Source: CAZZNQ01 sp964655775 (lineage in GTDB: Bacteria > Planctomycetota > Brocadiia > SM23-32). Taken from it: a stretch of 37,698 bases of DNA. The position numbers and the translations under genes are program-made. The stretch's first letter is position 1, and every line of letters begins with the position of its first letter. Shown here in pieces: positions 1 to 9,136 of this stretch. The notes below the pieces were generated by a model. The model searched no databases and had not been told where the DNA came from. It was given only the letters and a program-made list of their open reading frames with translations. The stretch spans positions 1 through 37,698 of the forward strand of contig CAZZNQ010000035.1 in the NCBI GenBank assembly GCA_964655775.1, written 5' to 3'.

Positions 1-390
1 CCAAGAGCCCCCCGGCAGCCGCTCCTCGCGCAGCCGCCCCCGGGCCCACGGACGGTCTTCCAGCATTGACTCCTCGGCCGGCGCGTCCGGAGAACCGGTG
101 GTTCCGGACGGCTTCACCTGTTGGGGCTGCTTGCCTGCAGGCAAGGTCCGTCCGCCTCCCCCCTGCTGCTGCTCAGTCGCGGCGATAAGAGCGTCAATCC
201 GCGCGATAACATCCTCCTGCACCTCCTCAACCGGCCTGCCCGTCAGCTGCTGCCGCAGCAGTTCCTCCGCGCGTCTCATGCCGGAGGCAACGTCGGCCAG
301 CGGCGAGCGCCTGTCCTCGGCCGCGCGCCCAACTCCCACCGCCACGACCAGCAGCGTCGCGCAGATCAGGGCTCTGGATTCCACAAGCAT
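1..390 (-). CDS. Exported low-complexity protein, partial (3' end beyond window)
   Basis: I translated this from the minus strand: 130 codons are open from an ATG at 390 to the left edge, so the C-terminus is missing. A GGGAG ribosome site lies 7 bases before the ATG. Residues 1-24 look like a signal peptide (basic start, then hydrophobic ICATLLVVAVGVG, then small residues). Residues 30-70 form an amphipathic helix rich in Glu, Arg and Leu. From about residue 82 the chain turns into Gln-, Gly- and Pro-rich linker, typical of an exported tether. The start is 4 bases after the stop of the gene at 395-1735, so the two are almost certainly co-transcribed. I recognise no named domain. Small proteins of this kind follow DUF4175-like genes in planctomycetes as I remember them. 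Function unknown. Confidence 0.75.
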   Translation of the reverse strand, partial: MLVESRALICATLLVVAVGVGRAAEDRRSPLADVASGMRRAEELLRQQLTGRPVEEVQEDVIARIDALIAATEQQQGGGGRTLPAGKQPQQVKPSGTTGSPDAPAEESMLEDRPWARGRLREERLPGGSW

Positions 391-394
391 CGCG

Positions 395-1735
395 TCACTC
401 CCTTTGTGAGTCCGACATGGCTGCGGCCATCTCCTCCACCATGCCGGCCATACGAGCCTGTCGGGCGGCAAGGCGCGATATCTCAGCGGCATCCTCCGCG
501 TCGGTGCGGCGGGTCGCGTCGTTCAACCTCATCTGCATCGCGCGCAAGAGCTTGAGTTCGGCGGTCACGCTCACCAGCCGCTCCGGCTTCTTCCGCTTCT
601 GCTGCTGCTCCTCCGTCTCTTCTTCCGGCTGCATCTCCTCCTGCCGGGTCAGCGACAGCGCATCCAGCACGTCCTGCAACGCGTCCTCTACGCCTCGCTG
701 AGTCCGGACAAGCGCCGCATCCGCCGTCCCCTCGCCCAACAGGTCGGCGCAGCGGGCCAGGTCCGCGACCGCCTGGCCAAGCACGGACGGCAACAGGGCC
801 GTTGTACCGTCGTCCGCGACAGCGTCCGCCGCTTCCCCGACCCGTTCCTGCAGCGCCCGCTCCCTCGCGGCCAACTCGGCAAGCTTAAGCAGTTGGGCCC
901 GGCGGGGGTCTTGCGCGTCGTAGCCCGAGTCCACCAGTGAGCGCGTCTGCTCCGTGACCGCCCGCTGCCGGGCCAGCACTTCTTCGAGCATGGCACGCAG
1001 CTTAGCCCGCCGCTCGGCCATCAGGCGACGGTCCATCGCCTCGATTGCCCGCCGGACCTGTTCCAACGCGGCCTGGAGGTCTTCCTCAGCCCGACGTTGG
1101 GCCTCGGTTGCCGAACCGACGTCGGCGGCGGCCATTGCCTGCGCCGCCTGCCCCATGGCGGCCGCTGCGGAGGCCAGTTCCGCCGATCCCGCCCTCGAAG
1201 CCATTTCCGACAGCAACCCCTCCGCCGCATCGCGCAATTCGCCCTGGCCCTCCGCCATGCGCGGCAACGCGCCGCGATCGGTGAGTGTCCGAAGCGCCTC
1301 GGAGAGGGCACTCTGTCGCTCCAGCATCGACTCCAACTCCCGAGACACCTCCCGCAGCCGCTCCACGTCCTCCCCGCCCGGCGTAGCTGCCAGCACCGCG
1401 GCCACGGCATCGATGTCGGCTAGCACTTCGCGTTGAAGGTCCGCCGCCTCGGCGTAGCGATTTGAGGCCAGCAACGTTCGGATCCTCTCCATGCGCTCGA
1501 CGATGAAGCGCTCCCGGCTCAGTCGCAACGCGCGTGCAATCTCGGCCGTGCGCTCCTCTCCGGCCGCATCCGGAGCGGTGGTCAGTTCCAGCAGCCGCTG
1601 CTCCAGTTCGCTCATCCGACGCTCGACCTCCGCCTGCCGCCCGGACACCTCCGCGCCGGCGGCATAAACCCGCCGATCGGCAGCCAGTGCCCAGAGGACG
1701 CAGACCAGGAGCAGTGTGACAAACGCTCTACTCAT
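395..1735 (-). CDS. Exported coiled-coil protein of unknown function
   Basis: The 446-residue protein begins with a clear signal peptide (about residues 1-25, core VTLLLVCVLWALAA). Almost all the rest is predicted helix, rich in Ala, Arg, Glu and Leu, with long heptad-like stretches at about 30-350. A charged linker (about 358-378, PEEETEEQQQKRKKPE) separates this from a C-terminal helical block. That block begins TAELKLLRAMQMRLN, a phrase I associate with planctomycete exported proteins encoded beside DUF4175-like genes. Its first 8 bases overlap the end of the DUF4175-like gene, so translation is probably coupled. No catalytic motif is visible. It is likely a periplasmic structural or adaptor protein, which is inference. 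Confidence 0.8.
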   Translation of the reverse strand: MSRAFVTLLLVCVLWALAADRRVYAAGAEVSGRQAEVERRMSELEQRLLELTTAPDAAGEERTAEIARALRLSRERFIVERMERIRTLLASNRYAEAADLQREVLADIDAVAAVLAATPGGEDVERLREVSRELESMLERQSALSEALRTLTDRGALPRMAEGQGELRDAAEGLLSEMASRAGSAELASAAAAMGQAAQAMAAADVGSATEAQRRAEEDLQAALEQVRRAIEAMDRRLMAERRAKLRAMLEEVLARQRAVTEQTRSLVDSGYDAQDPRRAQLLKLAELAARERALQERVGEAADAVADDGTTALLPSVLGQAVADLARCADLLGEGTADAALVRTQRGVEDALQDVLDALSLTRQEEMQPEEETEEQQQKRKKPERLVSVTAELKLLRAMQMRLNDATRRTDAEDAAEISRLAARQARMAGMVEEMAAAMSDSQRE

Positions 1736-3752
1736 CGCGCAGCAGTCCCTCCCTCAGCCCTTCCCGCAGCTTGAGAGTCCGATTCAGGATCCCCTCCTGC
1801 CCCTCGCGGACCTCGCCGAGCGTCGCCAGCAGCGCCCCGTAATCCTCCAACAGAAGCATCTGCGCGCGCACGCGAGCCATCACGTGAACCGCTGTCTGCG
1901 CGCGGCGCACGGGTGATGCGCCACCCTCCGAAGGCTCGGGCGGGTTGAGAGGACCACCTTCGGCGACGAGCGCTTGGAGTGGCTCCACTACCCGCACTTC
2001 CCGTGCAGTGCGCGTGTCCGACGTGATCAAACGGTTATTGCCCAACTCGGCCAACACGACACCGTATGTCTCCGCCACACCCCGGAGGGCCGATGCCACG
2101 GACCGGTGAACGCCCCACGCAGCCTGTGCATCCGGAGCAGCGTCGAGCAGGCCCACTTCGCGGGCCATCTGATCCTCCAGATCGCGCCGGGCGTCCTGCT
2201 GCTGAAACAGCAGCGCGCGCAAGAGGTCCTGCGCCGCCACAACGCGGAACGTCAGCGCTACGCTCTCGCCTGTGTTCGGCGCAGGAACGCTGGATTCGTC
2301 CCGCGCGAAAGCGGTCACGATGAGTCGTCCGCCGGGTTCCATGTCCAGCGCGCTCAGATCCAGTGCGCGGAGAAGAGTGGCGTCGACGGAACCGGACTGC
2401 ACCGGAAGCTCGTCCTCAACGGACATCCCGGCCTCGGTGCCCTGCGCCTCGATCTGCAGCCACAGGCGCCGGATTCCGTAGTCATCCGAGACCCGCACCG
2501 TCAACGGCACCGTTGCATCCGGGGTAACCATCCCCGTGAGCGATTCCGACTGGAGCCTGATCCGTGGGGGCTGGTCGGGAACAGCGCGGATCTGGGCCAC
2601 GAAAGGCTCCGCCAGACCGATTCCCCACCTGTCGAGCAGCTGAAACGTGCAGCTCAGAGCGGCTTTGACCTCGAACTCGGCCTCAAATGACGCCGGACCC
2701 GTGCGGGTCATTTCCCCGACCGGCGATCCGTTCCTCGACCACCGCGATTCGGCTATCGGCTTGCCGGCCATCAGCCGCACCGTGGCCGTGCTGCCCGCGG
2801 GCACCTCGAACTCGGCCGCGTTCCATTCCAGCTCAACCGGCTCGGCCGCGATGTAGGAAGGAGGCCGAACCACCAGCGCCGCCGCCTCCACCGTCGGCCG
2901 CTCAATGGGCTCGATTCTGCCCCCTTCCAGCAGACCGTCGTCGGCACGCACACGGAATGAGACCGTCTCCGCAACGTCCGGCACAAGGGCTGTCAAGACG
3001 CCGCCGGGCAGGCGGGACATGGTGATGGTCTCTCGCCCGGTCGATCTCGCCCGGCGCAGACTCAGGCGGCCCGTATCCGGCAGTTCGCCCCGGGCCTGAA
3101 CCCGAAGCACCGCGTCCTCGCCGCTGGGAACCCGCAGCACCCCGTCGGCCGAATCGAGGAGTTCCAGGTGCGTGTCTCGAGGCCAATCGGCCGTCGAGAG
3201 TTCGAAGGTGCGCTGCGCCCAGAGGGCGAACGAGCCCGGCGCGGCGACTATCCAGACGCCGACGAGCGCGAGACCGACGCCGGCGCCCGCCGCCCTTCTG
3301 CGCACCTGGTCCCACGCGACCAGCGAGTTCGGGCGACGGCGCGCAACCAGACCGGCGGCCCGCCGGATCGTCCGCAAGCGAAGTGCCGGCGACTCCAGCG
3401 GTTCCCCTTGCTTCAGGGCGAAGTCCACGGCACTGCCAACGGCGTCGTGCCAGTCGGTAGTCCGGCGCTCCAGTTCCAGCGCGAGCGCCCCGTCGGGCAG
3501 CGGTCGGAGGGCGGCCGTCATCAAGTGCCGCCACACGGCCCACGCCCACACCACGGCCAGCACGGCCAACTGCAGAGCTCGCAGTCCCCGCGGCAATCGC
3601 AGCAACCGGTCCAGCGCGAACGTGGCCAGCGAGGTCCCCGTAATCAGGATCGCCAGGCGCGCGGCTCCTGAGCTCAGAAGGGCTAGGCGGAGGTCGCGCC
3701 GGAACGCGTCCAGCGCCTCGCTCAACGCGGCTGAATCGCTGACTGCCGACAT
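1728..3752 (-). CDS. DUF4175-like membrane protein
   Basis: I chose the ATG at 3752 because GAGGAG sits 6 bases before it; the open frame continues far upstream, but through the divergent ribH gene. The 674-residue product has two hydrophobic segments near the N-terminus (about 26-45 and 60-78) and a third near 157-177. A long extracytoplasmic part with beta-rich segments follows (for example PDQPPRIRLQSESLTGMV, about 455-475), then a helical C-terminal tail from about 560. This three-helix plus long soluble layout fits DUF4175-like proteins, whose molecular role is not established. It is the first gene of a minus-strand operon with two exported helical proteins, so the three may form one envelope complex (inference). 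A perfect TATAAT lies about 95 bases upstream of the start. Confidence 0.7.
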   Translation of the reverse strand: MSAVSDSAALSEALDAFRRDLRLALLSSGAARLAILITGTSLATFALDRLLRLPRGLRALQLAVLAVVWAWAVWRHLMTAALRPLPDGALALELERRTTDWHDAVGSAVDFALKQGEPLESPALRLRTIRRAAGLVARRRPNSLVAWDQVRRRAAGAGVGLALVGVWIVAAPGSFALWAQRTFELSTADWPRDTHLELLDSADGVLRVPSGEDAVLRVQARGELPDTGRLSLRRARSTGRETITMSRLPGGVLTALVPDVAETVSFRVRADDGLLEGGRIEPIERPTVEAAALVVRPPSYIAAEPVELEWNAAEFEVPAGSTATVRLMAGKPIAESRWSRNGSPVGEMTRTGPASFEAEFEVKAALSCTFQLLDRWGIGLAEPFVAQIRAVPDQPPRIRLQSESLTGMVTPDATVPLTVRVSDDYGIRRLWLQIEAQGTEAGMSVEDELPVQSGSVDATLLRALDLSALDMEPGGRLIVTAFARDESSVPAPNTGESVALTFRVVAAQDLLRALLFQQQDARRDLEDQMAREVGLLDAAPDAQAAWGVHRSVASALRGVAETYGVVLAELGNNRLITSDTRTAREVRVVEPLQALVAEGGPLNPPEPSEGGASPVRRAQTAVHVMARVRAQMLLLEDYGALLATLGEVREGQEGILNRTLKLREGLREGLLRDE

Positions 3753-3808
3753 GAAGCTCCTCAAGTGGCTGTGGACTGCACCGGCGCCGCACCGGCCGGC
3801 CGAAGTGT

Positions 3809-3837
3809 TTGCATAAGGACGGCCCTTTGCGTATAGT
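3809..3837 (+). promoter_or_regulatory. Sigma70-type promoter candidate for ribH
   Basis: TTGCAT (3809-3814) and TATAGT (3832-3837) are separated by exactly 17 bases and point toward ribH, with about a 65-base leader. No FMN riboswitch fits in this short leader. Found by eye only. Confidence 0.5.
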
Positions 3838-3845
3838 AACGGTCC

Positions 3846-3874
3846 ATTATACTGCTGCTGTCTGCTAGCGGAAA
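3846..3874 (-). promoter_or_regulatory. Divergent promoter candidate for the DUF4175-like operon
   Basis: Read on the minus strand, a perfect TATAAT occupies 3851-3846, with a weak TTTCCG at 3874-3869 seventeen bases upstream. It partly overlaps the region just downstream of the ribH promoter, so the two transcription units may interfere with each other. Confidence 0.4.
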
Positions 3875-3909
3875 GGCGTCCTCCCATCGCGTGGAGGACG
3901 GAGACACCG

Positions 3910-4389
3910 ATGGGTGAGATCAGGACGCACGAAGGTTCGCTGAACGCCGAAGGGAAGCGGTTCGCGCTGGTGGTGAGTCGGTACAACGAGATGTTCTCGG
4001 GCAGGTTGCTGAACGGAGCCGTGGACTGTCTGCTGAGGCACGGCGCCGCCGAGTCGGACATCGAGATATACCGCACCCCCGGTTCCTTCGAGCTGCCGCT
4101 GGCGGCGCGACGGGTTGCGGAGACGGGCAAGTTCCAGGCCGTGGTCTGTCTGGGCGCCGTGCTGCGCGGCCAGACTTCGCACTTTGACTTCGTGGCATCC
4201 GAGGCGGCCAAGGGAATAGCGCACGTTGCCCTGGAGACCGGCGTGCCGACGATCTTCGGCGTCATCACCACCGAGACCGTGGAACAAGCCGTGGACAGAT
4301 CGGGCGCCAGAGCCGGCAACCGCGGCGCGGAAGCGGCGATGGCGGCCATAGAGATGGCCAATCTGCTGGGCGCGATGTCGGGCGACTAG
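3910..4389 (+). CDS. ribH: 6,7-dimethyl-8-ribityllumazine synthase
   Basis: The 159-residue protein has the normal length of lumazine synthase, the penultimate enzyme of riboflavin synthesis. It condenses 5-amino-6-ribitylaminouracil with 3,4-dihydroxy-2-butanone 4-phosphate in the cytosol. Visible signatures are SRYNEMFSGRLLNGA (23-37), GSFELP (58-63, substrate binding), GAVLRGQTSHFDFV (82-95) with the proton-transfer His91, and RAGNRGAEAA (134-143) at the phosphate site. It starts at an ATG after a purine-rich GGAG stretch. It heads the run ribH / nusB-PHP / ftsY, a common arrangement in which ribH and nusB are neighbours. No other riboflavin gene lies nearby. Confidence 0.95.
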   Translation: MGEIRTHEGSLNAEGKRFALVVSRYNEMFSGRLLNGAVDCLLRHGAAESDIEIYRTPGSFELPLAARRVAETGKFQAVVCLGAVLRGQTSHFDFVASEAAKGIAHVALETGVPTIFGVITTETVEQAVDRSGARAGNRGAEAAMAAIEMANLLGAMSGD

Positions 4390-4461
4390 CGGGCAACTCG
4401 GCCGTTCGCATCCCCACGACCCACGACCGATCCGGCGCCGCGTTTTCCTTCCCACCCCTTT

Positions 4462-5787
4462 GTGCCACGGCGAGAGATTCGATTGAGAACTGAAACCCAG
4501 GCCCGCGAGATCGCCCTGAAGGCGATATATCAGCACGATCTGCTCGGGGGCCGAACGCCGCAGAAGCTGCACGATTTCTGCCACACGCTTGGCAGCTCCG
4601 AGGCAGTGCGGCTCGCGATTGACCTGGTGGACGGCTGTCTGGAGCACCAGGACGTTCTGGACGAGACGATCCGGCGCACCGCCGAGCACTGGGAACTCAG
4701 CCGGATGGCGACCAGCGACCGCAACATCCTGCGCCTGGGCGTCTACGAGCTGCTGTTCCGGCCCGACATACCCCCAAAGGTCGCCATCAACGAGGCCATA
4801 GAACTGGCCAAGAAGTACAGCACCGAGAACTCGCCCACGTTTGTGAACGGCGTGCTGGATCGAATCTACAATACGGAGGTCACTGAAGACTGCGAAGCCG
4901 ACGTGACGGCGCGATCCGGCAGTCCCTGGCGGGCCGACCCCAAGGCACGCGCAGACCTGCATGTGCACTCGACCGCGTCCGATGGGACCGTGCCACCGGA
5001 GAACCTGCCGGCGCTGGCCGTAGCGGCGGGCCTGCAGGCCTTTGCGCTGACCGACCACGACTCGCTCAAAGGCATCGAGGCCGCCCGCGCGGCGGCCGAG
5101 GGAGTCGGCGTTGAGGTGATTCCGGGAGTGGAACTGACAGCCTACCGCCCCTCCGTCAGCGGCGAGGGCGAGGTGGAACTCCACATTGAGGGGCTCTTCG
5201 TGGACCCGGCGGGCCCGGCCCTGAAGAACCGGCTGCGGGAACTGCGCGAGTCGCGCGTCGAACGCGTTCGCGAAATGGTCGATCGGCTGAGCGAGCTGGG
5301 TCTGGAGATCGAGTTCGAAGCCGTCATGGAACGCTCGGGCGGCGGGGCCGTGGGCCGGGTGCACGTCGCGCAGGAACTGGTCGAGAAGGGCCTTTGCGAA
5401 GATCTCGGAGAGGTGTTCGACAAGTACATCGGGCAGGACGGCCCAGCTTACGTGCCCAAGGAGAAGATGACGCCGAACGAGTGCATCGGCCTGATCCAGG
5501 CGGCGGGCGGCTGCGCGGTTCTGTGCCACCCGACCTCCGTCGACAACTACGAACGATATCTGGACGGCCTGGTCGAACACGGTCTGGACGCAATCGAGGT
5601 GTTCTACCCCACTCATTCGGACCGGGACGTGAAGCAGTTGATGGACCTGGCCCGGCGCTACCACCTGGCCGTCACGGGCGGAAGCGACTTTCACGGCGAC
5701 GCGAAGCCTAACATCGAGATCGGCCAGGCGACGGTCAGTTTCGTGGAGCTTGAAGATCTAAGGCGCCGGGCCGGCACCAGGGCCTGA
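4462..5787 (+). CDS. nusB: NusB antitermination factor fused to a PHP-family phosphoesterase
   Basis: One open frame of 441 codons holds two complete domains. Residues about 8-138 are NusB: AREIALKAIYQHDLL (14-28), RNILRLGVYELLF (87-99) and INEAIELAKKYS (109-120), with FVNGVLD near the end. NusB with NusE binds boxA RNA for rRNA antitermination. After a linker of about 25 residues comes a PHP domain (about 163-440) with its metal ligands intact: HVH (167-169), TDHD (197-200), Glu224 in PGVEL, CHP (355-357) and SDFHG (408-412). This resembles the YciV/TrpH group, whose E. coli member (RNase AM) trims rRNA 5' ends. The annotated start is GTG 4462 without a good ribosome site; TTG 4483 (after GCGAGAG) would give a more usual NusB N-terminus. 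I see no stop or frame change between the domains. Confidence 0.92.
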   Translation: MPRREIRLRTETQAREIALKAIYQHDLLGGRTPQKLHDFCHTLGSSEAVRLAIDLVDGCLEHQDVLDETIRRTAEHWELSRMATSDRNILRLGVYELLFRPDIPPKVAINEAIELAKKYSTENSPTFVNGVLDRIYNTEVTEDCEADVTARSGSPWRADPKARADLHVHSTASDGTVPPENLPALAVAAGLQAFALTDHDSLKGIEAARAAAEGVGVEVIPGVELTAYRPSVSGEGEVELHIEGLFVDPAGPALKNRLRELRESRVERVREMVDRLSELGLEIEFEAVMERSGGGAVGRVHVAQELVEKGLCEDLGEVFDKYIGQDGPAYVPKEKMTPNECIGLIQAAGGCAVLCHPTSVDNYERYLDGLVEHGLDAIEVFYPTHSDRDVKQLMDLARRYHLAVTGGSDFHGDAKPNIEIGQATVSFVELEDLRRRAGTRA

Positions 5788-5845
5788 GAACCCCCAAGAG
5801 ACCGGGCGACCGGCAATCCGAGCCTCTTACCGCAATACAAACGAC

Positions 5846-6853
5846 ATGACACCGTTCAACATCTTCCGCAAAGAAACTGAAGACGAAGAGCAGCTCCCGA
5901 ACGCGAACGAGGCCGAGACCCAGGAGGAGCCCCGCGAAGAGAAGCGTGGACTCTTCCAGAAACTGCGCGACGGCCTGCAGAAGACGCGCAGCAAGGTGAC
6001 CGGCGGCCTGCGGGGCGTGCTCTCCATGCATCGCACGCTCGACGACGAGCTGCTCGAGGAGATCGAGGAACAGCTTTACATCGCCGACGTAGGACCCAGA
6101 ACCGTGATGCGCATCCGCGAGGCGCTGGAGAGCGCCTACAAGGATAAGGAGATCGAGTCCCCCGACGACGTGCTGGACTTCCTGCGCGATCATCTCAAGC
6201 AGGAACTGCGTGACTGGGATGCGGAAGTGGTGCTGCCCCAGGGCGAGCTGGGCGTGATCATGGTCGCCGGCGTGAACGGTTCCGGCAAGACGACCACCAT
6301 TGCCAAGATCGCGCATCGCTACGTCAGCGAGGGCAGGCGCGTGCTGCTTGCCGCCTGCGACACATTCCGCGCGGCCGCCATCGAACAGCTCACCATCTGG
6401 GCGGACCGGGTCGGTGCGGACATCGTGAAGAACGAGAGCGCCGATCCGGCCGCAGTCGCCTTCGACGGAGCGGACAAGGCGCTGGCCGGCGACTACGACG
6501 TGCTGATCATAGACACGGCGGGCCGACTCCACACGCGCAGCAACCTGATGATGGAACTGCAGAAGATCGGCCGCGTGGTGGGCAAGAAAGTGCCCGGCGC
6601 CCCGCACGAGACGCTGATCGTGCTGGACGCCACAACCGGCCAGAACGCCATCAGCCAGGCCATCCGCTTCAACGAGAGCATTGATCTCACCGGCATCGTG
6701 CTCGCCAAGCTGGACGGCACCGCAAAGGGCGGCGTCATCTTCGGGATCAAGGACCAACTCGACGTGCCGGTCAAGTTCGTCGGCGTCGGCGAGACCCCAG
6801 GCGACCTGATGCGCTTCGACCCCGACCAGTTCGTCGAAGCGATGTTTGAATAG
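5846..6853 (+). CDS. ftsY: Signal recognition particle receptor FtsY
   Basis: The 335-residue SRP GTPase docks ribosome-SRP complexes at the inner membrane. A short acidic N-terminal stretch (residues 10-32) replaces the long A domain of E. coli FtsY. The helical N domain follows (about 35-125), then the G domain: P-loop GVNGSGKTT (142-150), DTFRAAAIEQL (172-182), DTAGR (223-227), LDATTGQNA (260-268), AKLDGTAKGG (287-296, guanine recognition) and the closing GVGETPGDLMRFDPDQFV (313-330). These motifs match FtsY rather than Ffh, and the methionine-rich M domain of Ffh is absent. It lies 58 bases after the nusB-PHP gene on the same strand and is probably co-transcribed. Confidence 0.96.
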   Translation: MTPFNIFRKETEDEEQLPNANEAETQEEPREEKRGLFQKLRDGLQKTRSKVTGGLRGVLSMHRTLDDELLEEIEEQLYIADVGPRTVMRIREALESAYKDKEIESPDDVLDFLRDHLKQELRDWDAEVVLPQGELGVIMVAGVNGSGKTTTIAKIAHRYVSEGRRVLLAACDTFRAAAIEQLTIWADRVGADIVKNESADPAAVAFDGADKALAGDYDVLIIDTAGRLHTRSNLMMELQKIGRVVGKKVPGAPHETLIVLDATTGQNAISQAIRFNESIDLTGIVLAKLDGTAKGGVIFGIKDQLDVPVKFVGVGETPGDLMRFDPDQFVEAMFE

Positions 6854-6886
6854 ACCGTTCCTCCCACAGGATTCGAGCGTGTCGAC

Positions 6887-8086
<1,200 letters not shown>

Positions 8087-8090
8087 CACC

Positions 8091-9020
8091 ATGGCGGACA
8101 CACCCAAGAACCTGGTAACGCTTCGCGACTGGGAGCCCGACCACATCCGCGATGTGTTGGCCCTGGCCCACAGCCAGAAGGCCCGCATCCGGGAGGACGA
8201 GCTGCCCCCGGTGTTGGGCCGCAAGACGCTGGCCCTGTTGTTCGAGAAGGCGTCCATCCGCACCAGGGTCTCCTTCGAGGTGGCCATGACCCAGCTCGGT
8301 GGCCACGTCACGTACCTCTCCAAGGAGGACGTGAACCTCGGCGTGCGCGAACCGATAAAGGACGGCGCCCGCGTGCTCTCCCGATACGTCGACTGCATCG
8401 CGGCCCGCGTCTACGCCCACAGTTCGGTCGAGGAACTGGCCCAGTACTCCAGCATCCCCGTCATCAATGCCCTGAGTGATCGGGCACACCCCTGCCAGGC
8501 TCTGGCGGACATCATGACGGTCGAGGAACGCTTCGGCGACCCAAGGTCGCTGAAGATCAGCTTCATCGGCGACGCCAACAACGTGTCGCGGTCGCTGGCC
8601 GTGATCAGTGCCAAGCTGGGGCTGAACTTCACGGTCGCCTGCCCGGCCGACTACTCGTTCGATGCCGACTTCGTGGGCGAGGTGACAAGCACGGCGGAGG
8701 CGACCGGCGGCGCCATCCGGATTGTGGAATCTCCCCAGGAGGCCGCGCGCGGCGCAAACGTCCTTTACACGGACGTCTGGGTGAGCATGGGTCAGGAGGA
8801 GGAGACCGAACGGCGGCGCAAGGCGTTCGCCGGTTACTGCGTCGACTCGGACCTGGTGGCCCTGGCAGCGGACGACTGCATCGTCCTGCACGACCTGCCG
8901 GCGCACCGCGGCGACGAGATCACGGACGAAGTGATGGAAGGGCCGAACTCCGCCGTGTTCGACCAGGCGGAGAACCGCCTGCACGCCGAGCGCGCGCTGC
9001 TGCAGACAGTCATGTCATGA
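8091..9020 (+). CDS. argF: Ornithine carbamoyltransferase with altered HCLP motif
   Basis: The 309-residue protein has normal OTCase length. The carbamoyl-phosphate domain carries FEKASIRTRVSFE (51-63, the usual STRTR read as SIRTR) and HPCQ (133-136). The ornithine domain has DVWVSMGQE (228-236, the SMG loop), and the C-terminal segment FDQAENRLHAERALL is typical. The usual HCLP motif, whose Cys helps bind and activate ornithine, reads HDLP here (267-270, codons cac-gac-ctg-ccg). The rest of that segment (AHRGDEITDEVMEGP) is standard. The adjacent argD supports arginine synthesis. It could be a lineage variant with ordinary activity, or act on an acylated ornithine. Confidence 0.9.
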   Translation: MADTPKNLVTLRDWEPDHIRDVLALAHSQKARIREDELPPVLGRKTLALLFEKASIRTRVSFEVAMTQLGGHVTYLSKEDVNLGVREPIKDGARVLSRYVDCIAARVYAHSSVEELAQYSSIPVINALSDRAHPCQALADIMTVEERFGDPRSLKISFIGDANNVSRSLAVISAKLGLNFTVACPADYSFDADFVGEVTSTAEATGGAIRIVESPQEAARGANVLYTDVWVSMGQEEETERRRKAFAGYCVDSDLVALAADDCIVLHDLPAHRGDEITDEVMEGPNSAVFDQAENRLHAERALLQTVMS

Positions 9021-9078
9021 CGCACGTCCGCGCCGCTGCAGGACGGTCCGGCCTGCCTTCCCGCACCCCGGCCTGCTC

Positions 9079-9107
9079 TTGCGGGCACCTGCCCGGCACC
9101 CGATACT
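9079..9107 (+). promoter_or_regulatory. Weak promoter candidate before the aldo/keto reductase gene
   Basis: TTGCGG (9079-9084), a 17-base spacer and GATACT (9102-9107) precede the gene, giving a leader of about 20-25 bases. The match is partial. Read-through from argF is the alternative, since no terminator was seen in the 116-base gap. Confidence 0.3.
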
Positions 9108-9136
9108 GATGGGTGACTCGACGTGGGAGGTTTGCG

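Noticed and set aside
3838..3909. Possible FMN riboswitch before ribH
   Set aside because: The leader is about 65 bases and none of the RFN conserved stretches is visible.
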